Source of the DNA: Chloroflexota bacterium
Lineage (GTDB): Bacteria > Chloroflexota > Anaerolineae > Anaerolineales > DRMV01
Assembly: GCA_013153375.1 (NCBI GenBank)
Contig: JAADEN010000032.1
Coordinates: forward strand, 1 to 13,348
Length of the DNA stretch: 13,348 nucleotides
Direction of reading: 5' to 3'
Below the pieces are notes generated by a model. It was not told where the DNA came from and made no database searches. It worked only from the letters and a program-made list of their open reading frames with translations. Each line of letters starts with the position of its first letter. Position 1 is the first letter of the stretch. Positions 7,667-13,348 of this stretch are shown here, one piece after another. The position numbers were made by a program, and so were the translations under genes.

Positions 7667-7732
7667 GGCCGTTCAGGTCCGTCCAACAGGGATTGCAGGG
7701 ATAAAGAAAAAGCGGGGCCGTGGCCCACGGTT

Positions 7733-7741
7733 ATTGTACCA
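7733..7741 (-). promoter_or_regulatory. Extended -10 promoter element for secA
   Basis: On the minus strand this reads TGG-TACAAT: a -10 hexamer with five of six consensus bases (TATAAT) directly preceded by the TGn of an extended -10. It lies 66 nt before the secA start codon in the 153-nt divergent gap shared with transaldolase. No clear -35 is seen, which an extended -10 would tolerate. Confidence 0.5.
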
Positions 7742-7776
7742 TCCCGGACAAGGGTAAGCCGCCGCGGGCGGCGGGG

Positions 7777-7782
7777 TATAAT
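7777..7782 (+). promoter_or_regulatory. -10 element of the transaldolase promoter
   Basis: A perfect TATAAT, preceded by a G run, lies 37 nt before the transaldolase start, implying a leader of about 30 nt. The position 17 bp upstream (GTAAGC) is not a recognisable -35. Confidence 0.65.
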
Positions 7783-7819
7783 CGGCAGCAGTCGAGCCTT
7801 TCGTTTCCGGGAGAAGATC

Positions 7820-8920
7820 ATGCAGCGCATCCGTCAGTTGTATCTGTTGGGTCAATCGCTGTGGTACGACTACATTGACCGCAGCCTGTTGTTTTCGGGC
7901 CGTTTGGCCGACCTGGTGGCCGCGGGCGTAGTGCACGGGGTGACCTCCAACCCGGCCATCTTTCGGCGGGCCATGAGCGAGAGCGCGGCCTACGCGGACG
8001 AGCGGGCCCAGTTGGCCGCCCGGGGCCTCGACCCGGAGGCCATCTACGAGCACCTGGCCGTGGCCGACATCCAGGCCGCGTGCGATGTGCTCTTGCCCCT
8101 GTACGAGCGCACCCACGGCCAGGACGGTTTCGTCAGCCTGGAGGTGAGCCCGCACCTGGCTTACGACGCGTCCGGCACCGTGGCCGCGGCCCAACGCCTG
8201 TGGGATTGGGTCGCCCGGCCCAACCTGATGATCAAGATCCCGGGCACCGCGGCCGGTCTGGAGGCCATCACCGAGGCCCTGGCCCGGGGCATCTCGGTCA
8301 ATGTCACTTTGTTGTTTTCCGTCGTCCGCTATCGTCAAGTTGTCGAGGCCTATCTCCGCGCCCTGGAGCGCCGGGCGGCCCAGGGCCTGGAGGTGCACTC
8401 GGTGGCTTCGGTGGCCTCGTTCTTCGTCTCCCGGGTCGATACCAAAGTGGATCAGGCTCTGGAGGCCCTGATCGCGGCGGGCGGCCCGCGGGCTCAGGCG
8501 GCCCGGGAACTGCGCGGCACCATCGCCATCGCCAACGCCCGCCAAGCCTATCAAGTGTTCAAGGACATGTTCTCGGGCCCGCGCTTCGCGGCTTTGGCCG
8601 CCCGGGGCGCTCGGGTGCAGCGCCCCCTGTGGGCCTCGACCAGCACCAAGAACCCGGCCTATCCCGACACGCTGTATGTGGATGCGCTCATCGGGCCGCG
8701 CACGGTGAACACGGTGCCGCCCCAGACCTGGGACGCGTTCGCGGACCACGGCACCCCGCGTTTGACCATCGAGGCCGACATCGAAGGCGACGCGGCCCGC
8801 CTGCGACGCCTGGCCGAGTTGGGCATTGACCTGGACGCCATCACCGCGACCTTGGAGGAGGAGGGCGTGCGCGCGTTCGTCGAAGCCTACGACGCGCTCC
8901 TGCAGGCTTTGGCCTCGTGA
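7820..8920 (+). CDS. tal: Transaldolase
   Basis: Transaldolase moves a three-carbon dihydroxyacetone unit between sugar phosphates in the non-oxidative pentose phosphate pathway, through a Schiff base on a lysine. The 366-residue product matches the long bacterial transaldolase class of about 360-370 residues found alone or fused to glucose-6-phosphate isomerase: SLWYDYIDRSLL (13-24), GVTSNPAIF (40-48), VSLEVSPHLAYD (105-116), the active-site strand PNLMIKIPGT (134-143) with Lys139, NVTLLFS, then VASVASFFVSRVDTKVD and a C-terminal RPLWASTSTKNPAYPDTLYVD. All key residues look intact. The ATG at 7820 is preceded by a GGGAGAAG purine site and a TATAAT promoter. The same frame is open for over 4 kb upstream across the opposite strand of secA, but that is a codon-bias artefact. 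It is monocistronic: divergent from secA and followed by a strong hairpin. Confidence 0.96.
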   Translation: MQRIRQLYLLGQSLWYDYIDRSLLFSGRLADLVAAGVVHGVTSNPAIFRRAMSESAAYADERAQLAARGLDPEAIYEHLAVADIQAACDVLLPLYERTHGQDGFVSLEVSPHLAYDASGTVAAAQRLWDWVARPNLMIKIPGTAAGLEAITEALARGISVNVTLLFSVVRYRQVVEAYLRALERRAAQGLEVHSVASVASFFVSRVDTKVDQALEALIAAGGPRAQAARELRGTIAIANARQAYQVFKDMFSGPRFAALAARGARVQRPLWASTSTKNPAYPDTLYVDALIGPRTVNTVPPQTWDAFADHGTPRLTIEADIEGDAARLRRLAELGIDLDAITATLEEEGVRAFVEAYDALLQALAS

Positions 8921-8962
8921 ACCCGTCCGACGCGCGACGCCCGTGATGGGTGCCCTAAACTG

Positions 8963-8994
8963 CGCGGGCGCGGCGATTTTCCGCCGCGCCCGCG
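8963..8994. terminator. Strong shared terminator hairpin after transaldolase
   Basis: CGCGGGCGCGGCG (8963-8975) pairs perfectly with CGCCGCGCCCGCG (8982-8994), a 13-bp GC-rich stem around a six-base loop ATTTTC. It is followed on the plus strand by TCGTCTTTC, a modest T-rich end. It stands 42 nt after the tal stop and 30 nt after the stop of the convergent DUF505-like gene, so it can serve both directions. Confidence 0.8.
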
Positions 8995-9024
8995 TCGTCT
9001 TTCGCCCTCCAAGGCGGTTGCGTC

Positions 9025-11037
9025 TCAGTCCAGCGGGCCCGCGTAGCCCTGGAGTTGCTCGCCGGGCGCGGGGTTCATGGCCTCGGCGGCCTCCAGCAGC
9101 AGCAGCCCCGCGGTGGTGATGGCGTTGCGGCCCAGGAAACCGGCCACGCGCGCGGCCTTGAGCGCGTCGTCGAAGGCCTCGCGGCTCAGACCGCTGCGCT
9201 TCCAGGCTTCCTGGATGTTGCGCGGCAGCACCCGCACTTTGCGTTCCTTGACATACAGGGTGCCCACTTCGCGCAGCGCGGCCAGCACCCGCAGGATGAT
9301 GGGGTTCACCGGGTTGCCGAAGCCCTCGGGCACCCCGGCCAGGGCCTGGTCCATGAGTTCGCCCGCGGGCGTCTCCACCACATTGCCGTCGGGCAGGATC
9401 TCGATGAGGTGCCGGGCCTCCAACTTCTCCAGGGCCCAGCGAATGCGCTCGGGATCCTCGCCTTTGGCTTCCAACTGCTTGTAGATTTCGCCCTCGGTCA
9501 TGCCCCGCGCCGGGATGAGGTGGAAGACCTCCATCTCGAAGCGGGTCAGGTGGGGCTTGCGCACCAGGGTCTCGGCCAGGTGCGCGTACATCCAGCCGCT
9601 CTTGGTAGGCTCCGCGGTGCCCACCAGGCCCGCGTCGTGGGCCTGCTGCCACCACTCCAGCGCGGGCGCGGAGAACATCTTGCGGGTCATGGTGATGGCC
9701 TTGACCGCGGTGGAAGGGATGTCGCGGCGGCGTTCCGCGTGGTCGGCCAGCACCTGCCGCCCGATGTCGGTCAGGCGGAAGACCTCCCGGCCCGCGTCGT
9801 CCTCTTCGCTGGCCAGCAGGTTGAAGGACTCCAGGCTGTACAGGGTCTCGCGCAGCGCGAAGTTGTCGTCGTACCAGCGGGCCAGGTCCTTGGCCTCCGC
9901 GAACTGCTGCGCGATGGCCTGGAACTTCTTGGGCATCTCCTTGATGCGCCGGCCGTAGCGTTCCAGCAGGGCTTTGTACTCCTTCACCTTGCGGTCGATC
10001 ATCTCCCGGCGCAGGCGGCCAAAGGTGGGGATGTCGTCCTTGTTGCCCGACTGCGCGTAGCGGTTCCACAGCGCGTCGATGGTTTGCAGCACCTCGACTT
10101 CCTCGGCCTCCACGGCCAGGGTCCAGACCTCGGCGCGCGGGCCGTCCCACCACAGGCGCAGGGCTTCCAGCGCCCATTCGCCCGCGGGCAGCAGTTCTCC
10201 CGCCGCATCGACATAAGCCAGGGCCTGCAGGCGCGCCAGGGCCGCCTCGGAGATGGGTTCCCCATCCGCGTGCTGGGCCAGCGCCCACAGCAGGTCTTCG
10301 GAGAGCACCGTGCCCGTGCCGAAGCCGCCCGTCTCCAGGGCGCGCTTGACGGCCTGGCCCAGCGCGGTGAACGCGAACGCGTCGGAGATGGGCACGCTGT
10401 AGGCGATGAGCCGCATGGCTTCCAGCAGGTGCTCTTCGTGGGAGCCGGTGGGCAGGCGGTCCGAGGGCGCGGGGCCCACGGGCACCTTGCGGATGAACTC
10501 GGCCAGGGTCTCGTCGATGAGCAAGCGGGGATGGGCGTGGGTGTAGATGTCCAGCACGGCCCGGCCCGCGTCGCTGAGGATGACATATTCGGCCTTCTTG
10601 GCCCGATCCCAGACGCGCATGGCCAGCCCCCGGTCGAGCAGGGCCTGCTCGGCCTTGGGGCCGACCCGCTCCGCGCGGGCCGCGGCGTCGAGCATGGCGA
10701 TGACCTCGCTGCCCAGCCAGCGCCAGTCGTCGGGCCAGGTCTCGGGCGCGCCCAGGCCGCGGGCCTCGCGCACCACCAGGTCGCCGCCGACCTCGTCCTC
10801 GGCTTCCGCGTAGGCCGCGGGCCCCTGCGCGTACAGATCCCGCAGCACCTGGGCCAGGGCCGCGCCCGAGTAGGTGGGCACCCAGCGCACGGGCGTCTGC
10901 TGGCGCACCAGGCCGGCCCGCTCCAGTTCGTGCAACACGGGGGTTTGCTCGGGGGAAATCTCGGTGTAGGGCAAGCGGCTGTCTTGATCTTTGAGCAGAC
11001 GCTCCAACATTACGGCGTGCTCTTTGCGCACGATCAT
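9025..11037 (-). CDS. DUF505-like protein with repeated winged-helix-like units
   Basis: The 670-residue product resembles the DUF505 family, large proteins of unknown function; the family call is from memory of its overall character. It has no signal peptide, membrane segment or cysteine, so it is probably cytoplasmic. Several stretches repeat a winged-helix-like pattern of a recognition helix ending in L-x-G-hh, a short beta wing, then T-x-x-G-x-x-x-L: about 37-66, 132-165, 268-293, 401-433, 537-566 and 625-650. Consecutive copies are mostly about 135 residues apart. A charged helical stretch at 340-385 (RLRREMIDRKVKEYKALLER onward) is the most coiled-coil-like part. The ATG at 11037 follows TGGAGGTGAA by three bases. 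It is 33 nt downstream of the 242-residue gene, probably in one operon. Nucleic-acid binding is an inference from the repeats. Confidence 0.75.
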   Translation of the reverse strand: MIVRKEHAVMLERLLKDQDSRLPYTEISPEQTPVLHELERAGLVRQQTPVRWVPTYSGAALAQVLRDLYAQGPAAYAEAEDEVGGDLVVREARGLGAPETWPDDWRWLGSEVIAMLDAAARAERVGPKAEQALLDRGLAMRVWDRAKKAEYVILSDAGRAVLDIYTHAHPRLLIDETLAEFIRKVPVGPAPSDRLPTGSHEEHLLEAMRLIAYSVPISDAFAFTALGQAVKRALETGGFGTGTVLSEDLLWALAQHADGEPISEAALARLQALAYVDAAGELLPAGEWALEALRLWWDGPRAEVWTLAVEAEEVEVLQTIDALWNRYAQSGNKDDIPTFGRLRREMIDRKVKEYKALLERYGRRIKEMPKKFQAIAQQFAEAKDLARWYDDNFALRETLYSLESFNLLASEEDDAGREVFRLTDIGRQVLADHAERRRDIPSTAVKAITMTRKMFSAPALEWWQQAHDAGLVGTAEPTKSGWMYAHLAETLVRKPHLTRFEMEVFHLIPARGMTEGEIYKQLEAKGEDPERIRWALEKLEARHLIEILPDGNVVETPAGELMDQALAGVPEGFGNPVNPIILRVLAALREVGTLYVKERKVRVLPRNIQEAWKRSGLSREAFDDALKAARVAGFLGRNAITTAGLLLLEAAEAMNPAPGEQLQGYAGPLD

Positions 11038-11070
11038 GGGTTCACCTCCAGGTCGGACGACTTCCCGCGC

Positions 11071-11799
11071 TCAGTCCAGCGCGGCCAAGAGTTTGTCCAC
11101 CCGCTCCGCGATGTCCACATCGAACAGGTGGATGGTGGGCAAGAGCCAGGTCACGATGTAGCGGTCGTCGCCGTCCTTGTTCTTGCCGAAATAGACCAGC
11201 GTGAAGCGCCCCACCCGGGTGCGCTTGCGCAGCAGGTCGTGGGCCTCGCGCAGCGCGCGGCGCATCTTGTGGGGCAGGTCTTCGAACGCGTACGCGCGGC
11301 CGTGCTCGCCCCGCTTCTGGATGAACTCGGTGGTCAGACCGCTGGAGTGGAAGGCTTCGAGCAGTTTGCCGAAGCCGCGCTTCTTGAAGTAGGCCAGCAG
11401 AAGTTCCGCGGCCGGCAGGCTGAAGAGCAGCACCTCGTCGCCGTGCGCGGCCCGGTAGTAGGCCCGAATCACGCCCCGGCGGTCCTCCAGACCCACCCGG
11501 ATGAGCAGACGCGCGCCCCGGGGCAGGGCCTTCCACACCTCGCGCACCTCGAAGGTCTCGCCGTGCTCTTCGTACACATCGCCCGCGGCCCGATGCTCTT
11601 CCTCACGAGCCACGAAGACGGTCTGCTGCCCGCCCCGCAGCCCGGCCAACAAATCGAATCCCCAGGCTTTGAGGCTGCGCAGTTTGACCTCCATCTCCGC
11701 GGGAATCTCCTCCCATGTTTCGCGCACAAAGGTGTTCAACGCCCGCTGATGGCGGCGTTGCAGTTCTTCGGCACTCAACTTGCGCTTTTTGCGCGCCAT
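11071..11799 (-). CDS. Hypothetical protein, 242 residues, first gene of the DUF505-like operon
   Basis: I do not recognise this family. The protein is soluble in appearance, with no signal peptide or membrane helix. The N-terminus is strongly basic (MARKKRKLSAEELQRRHQRA, 1-20) and predicted helical; the middle alternates strands and helices, with LLIRVGLEDRRGVIRAYYRAAHGDEVLLFSLP spanning 98-129 and an alpha-helical LLLAYFKKRGFGKLLEAFHSSG at 133-154. The C-terminal third has a basic helix (MRRALREAHDLLRKRTRVGRF, 179-199) followed by strands LVYFGKNKDGDDRYIVTWLLP and HLFDVDI. Basic residues at both ends would suit nucleic acid or ribosome contact, which is inference only. The ATG at 11799 has a superb AAGGAGGTGA site at 11804-11813. 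The DUF505-like gene starts 33 nt after its stop, so the two products probably work together. Confidence 0.7.
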   Translation of the reverse strand: MARKKRKLSAEELQRRHQRALNTFVRETWEEIPAEMEVKLRSLKAWGFDLLAGLRGGQQTVFVAREEEHRAAGDVYEEHGETFEVREVWKALPRGARLLIRVGLEDRRGVIRAYYRAAHGDEVLLFSLPAAELLLAYFKKRGFGKLLEAFHSSGLTTEFIQKRGEHGRAYAFEDLPHKMRRALREAHDLLRKRTRVGRFTLVYFGKNKDGDDRYIVTWLLPTIHLFDVDIAERVDKLLAALD

Positions 11800-11835
11800 A
11801 AGTTCACCTCCTTACGATGACGCTTGCACGGTGGC

Positions 11836-11849
11836 CGGGCGCGCGCCCG
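11836..11849. promoter_or_regulatory. 14-bp perfect palindrome in the divergent intergenic region
   Basis: CGGGCGCGCGCCCG equals its own reverse complement. It lies 37 nt upstream of the 242-residue gene, in a 174-nt divergent gap. On the plus strand it is followed by ACCCCTCTTTTTACC, which resembles an intrinsic terminator pointing right, although no plus-strand gene precedes it. Alternatives are a 5' leader hairpin of the minus-strand operon or a dimeric repressor site. Confidence 0.4.
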
Positions 11850-11885
11850 ACCCCTCTTTTTACCATGAGTTGCGAAACCCAGAAA

Positions 11886-11914
11886 TTCATAGAAAGGATA
11901 TCAGATTTTTGTAA
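11886..11914 (-). promoter_or_regulatory. Possible promoter of the 242-residue/DUF505-like operon
   Basis: On the minus strand TTACAA (11914-11909) and TATGAA (11891-11886) are separated by exactly 17 bases in an AT-rich patch. The matches to consensus are partial (three and four of six), so this is tentative. A start near 11880 would place the 14-bp palindrome in the transcript leader. Confidence 0.3.
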
Positions 11915-11938
11915 GAACCGCAGCCCTGACAGGTGTTG

Positions 11939-11944
11939 TATAAT
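11939..11944 (+). promoter_or_regulatory. -10 element upstream of the 145-residue gene
   Basis: A perfect TATAAT lies 29 nt before the ATG at 11974, giving a short leader of about 23 nt that contains the CAGGAGTC ribosome binding site. No -35 match is visible at 16-18 bp spacing. An AT-rich stretch (11880-11920) lies upstream. Confidence 0.6.
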
Positions 11945-11973
11945 GAAAGGCCCTTTCGGCCAGGAGTCAGCCC

Positions 11974-12411
11974 ATGAGCGAATTGCCGTTGCATCCTTTG
12001 CCGCCCGAATTTCAGTTTTTCTTCGACGACCCCAACGACCCCAAACGCCCGCCCGACGAGGTGGAAGTGCGCGAACTGCGGGCCGAGGTGTTGGAGCATC
12101 GCCGGGTGCGGGTGTATCTGGTGCTCTCGCCTTACGAGCAGCGCCCGCACATCGAGTTGGACATCCTCAACGCGGCCGACGAAGTGGTGGGGCATCTGAG
12201 CATCGTCGAACCCGTGAACCCGCGCCTGGACTTCGTGCTCTACCTGCGCGAAGAAGCGCCCCAGGGCCGCTATCGGGTGGTGGCCTCGGTGCAGTACCCG
12301 CCGCCCGACTTCAAATTCCGCCTGCCCGAGGGCGACGAGCCCGTGGAACTCACCCTGCCCGAAATGCGGGAGGTGGCGCGCGCGGAAACCGCATTCTCCA
12401 TCGGAGCGTAG
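11974..12411 (+). CDS. Hypothetical acidic protein, 145 residues, coupled to an RNA methyltransferase gene
   Basis: I do not recognise a named family. The product is acidic, has no cysteine, no signal peptide and no membrane segment. A proline-rich N-terminus (LPLHPLPPEF, 4-13) and FFFDDPNDPKRPPDE lead into alternating hydrophobic strands: VRVYLVLS (45-52), HIELDILNAADEVVGHLSIV (59-78), LDFVLYLREEAPQGRYRVVASV (85-106), and FKFRLPEGDEPVEL (113-126). This pattern suggests a small beta-sandwich (Ig-like) domain, which is inference. The ATG at 11974 is supported by CAGGAGTC and a TATAAT box. Its TAG stop is one base from the GTG of the methyltransferase gene, so translation of the two is probably coupled. 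The sequence gives no reason to assign a function; a partner or chaperone role for the downstream enzyme is only a guess from position. Confidence 0.75.
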   Translation: MSELPLHPLPPEFQFFFDDPNDPKRPPDEVEVRELRAEVLEHRRVRVYLVLSPYEQRPHIELDILNAADEVVGHLSIVEPVNPRLDFVLYLREEAPQGRYRVVASVQYPPPDFKFRLPEGDEPVELTLPEMREVARAETAFSIGA

Positions 12412-12412
12412 G

Positions 12413-13348
12413 GTGCCCCACCTGGTCTTGCCGCCCCTGTTCGTGGATCGGATGCAGGCCTTCCTGGGCCCCGAGGAGTTCGCGGCCTATCAGGCCGCGC
12501 TGGCCCAGCCGCCCCAGGTCGGCGTGCGGGTCAACACCCTCAAGATCGGGGTGGACGAGTTTCGGGCCCGCGCGCCCTTCGCGTTGGAGCCGGTGCCCTG
12601 GTGCCCCGCGGGCTTTCGGGTGACCGACGGCGCGCGGCCCGGCAAGCATCCCTACCACGCGGCCGGGCTGTACTATGTGCAGGATCCCAGCGCGATGGCC
12701 CCGGCCGAGATTCTGGCCCCCCAGCCCGGCGAGCGGGTGCTGGACCTGGCCGCCGCGCCCGGGGGCAAGACCACCCACCTGGCCGCGCTCATGCAGGGCC
12801 AGGGCCTGCTGGTGGCCAACGATGTGCAGCCCAAGCGGGTGCACGAGATGACCAACAACCTGGACCGCTGGGGCGCGACCCACATCGTGGTCACCCAGGA
12901 GAGCCCCTCCCGGCTGGCCCGCCGCTGGCCCGGCTTCTTCGACCGGGTGCTGCTGGATGCGCCCTGCTCGGGCGAGGGCATGTTCCGCAAGGACCCCGCG
13001 GCCCGGCGCATCTGGAGCCCCAAGCACATCCAGCGCTGCGCGCGGCTGCAAAGCGCCCTGTTGCGCGACGCGGCCCGCCTGGTGCGGCCCGGCGGTTACC
13101 TGCTCTACAGCACCTGCACGTTCGCGCCCGAGGAGAACGAGGGCGTGCTGGCCCGCTTCCTGGCCGAGCAACCGGCCTTCACGGTGGAACCCATCCCCTT
13201 GCGGCCGGGGTTCGACCGCGGGCGTCCCGAGTGGCTGCGCCCGCCCGGCCCTCCCGCGCTGCGCGGCGCGGTGCGCCTGTGGCCGCACAAAGTCGCGGGG
13301 GAAGGCCACTTCGTGGCCCTGCTGCGCAAGGCCGAGGCCGCCGCGCCT
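12413..13348 (+). CDS. RNA m5C methyltransferase, RsmF/NOL1-NOP2-Sun family (3' end cut by the window)
   Basis: This family methylates C5 of cytosines in rRNA or tRNA with S-adenosylmethionine. The visible 312 codons are open to the window end with no stop, so the C-terminus is missing. The motifs are: NTLK (41-44) of the N-terminal RNA-binding part; YYVQDPSAM (87-95); the SAM loop VLDLAAAPGGKTTHLA (109-124); NDVQPKRVHEM; the motif IV DAPCSGEGMFRKD (182-194) with Cys185; the motif VI STCTFAPEENE (233-243) with catalytic Cys235; and RLWPHKVAGEGHFVALLRK (288-306). The GEGMFRKD form and the WPHK-GEGHF ending fit the RsmF/YebU branch rather than RsmB. The missing part would be the C-terminal RNA-binding domain of about 130-150 residues typical of that branch. 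The GTG start at 12413 is one base after the previous stop, with GGAG six bases before it. Exact RNA target is not determined. Confidence 0.9.
   Translation, partial: MPHLVLPPLFVDRMQAFLGPEEFAAYQAALAQPPQVGVRVNTLKIGVDEFRARAPFALEPVPWCPAGFRVTDGARPGKHPYHAAGLYYVQDPSAMAPAEILAPQPGERVLDLAAAPGGKTTHLAALMQGQGLLVANDVQPKRVHEMTNNLDRWGATHIVVTQESPSRLARRWPGFFDRVLLDAPCSGEGMFRKDPAARRIWSPKHIQRCARLQSALLRDAARLVRPGGYLLYSTCTFAPEENEGVLARFLAEQPAFTVEPIPLRPGFDRGRPEWLRPPGPPALRGAVRLWPHKVAGEGHFVALLRKAEAAAP

Noticed and set aside
3545..7819. A plus-strand frame open for over 4 kb opposite secA, running in phase into transaldolase
   Set aside because: Its translation is rich in Gly, Ala, Val, Leu, His and Gln with no family features, and it arises because secA avoids codons that would read as stops on the other strand. 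No ribosome binding site; the true tal start is at 7820.
9055..11820. A 921-codon plus-strand frame opposite the DUF505-like and 242-residue genes
   Set aside because: Same codon-bias artefact: low-complexity composition and no start signals, while the minus-strand frames have strong ribosome binding sites and protein-like patterns.
11887..12195. Minus-strand frame opposite the 145-residue gene
   Set aside because: It has no ribosome binding site, overlaps the promoter of the opposite gene, and is His/Gln/Arg-rich; the plus-strand gene has a TATAAT box and ribosome binding site.
1..13348. CRISPR arrays, tRNA or rRNA genes, insertion sequences, prophage or attachment sites
   Set aside because: No regularly spaced repeats, cloverleaf signatures, transposase-like proteins or terminal inverted repeats were seen on either strand.

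Overview
The window is very GC-rich with dense, mostly housekeeping gene content. Shine-Dalgarno sites are good (AAGGAGG-type), several starts are TTG or GTG, and cysteine is rare in the proteins. An over-long SecA with no zinc-binding tail, a long transaldolase of about 366 residues and a DUF505-like protein together suggest a member of the Chloroflexota, perhaps near Anaerolineae. This is an inference from protein character only; no rRNA or marker search was possible. There are no tRNA genes, CRISPR arrays, insertion sequences or phage genes, so this looks like ordinary chromosome rather than an island.

Layout. (1) 1-250: a GC-rich leader with no convincing gene, then a promoter with a perfect TATAAT. 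(2) 251-1470, plus strand: a translation operon of rpsU (S21), infA (IF-1) and rsmG (16S rRNA m7G methyltransferase), with gaps of 30 and 14 nt. (3) A hairpin separates it from the convergent 1533-2186, a CBS-CBS-ACT regulatory protein resembling AcuB. (4) 2352-7666, minus strand: secA (1430 codons), then a PfkB-type sugar kinase 20 nt downstream, probably co-transcribed. (5) 7820-8920, plus strand: transaldolase, divergent from secA. A strong 13-bp hairpin lies between it and the next, convergent operon. (6) 9025-11799, minus strand: a two-gene unit of a 242-residue protein of unknown function followed by a 670-residue DUF505-like protein built from repeated winged-helix-like units. (7) 11974-13348, plus strand: a 145-residue hypothetical protein coupled by one base to an RsmF/NOL1-NOP2-Sun RNA m5C methyltransferase that runs off the window end.

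How the genes relate. Both flanks deal with the translation machinery: ribosomal protein S21, IF-1 and two rRNA-modifying enzymes. The centre combines protein export (SecA) with sugar metabolism (transaldolase and a PfkB homologue). The most unusual items are the SecA, which carries a very large extra segment in its scaffold/wing region plus several motor inserts and ends in a polybasic tail; the PfkB homologue, whose catalytic aspartate is replaced by alanine; and the uncharacterised pair of a 242-residue protein and a repeat-built DUF505-like protein. I found no convincing new defence or mobile system.
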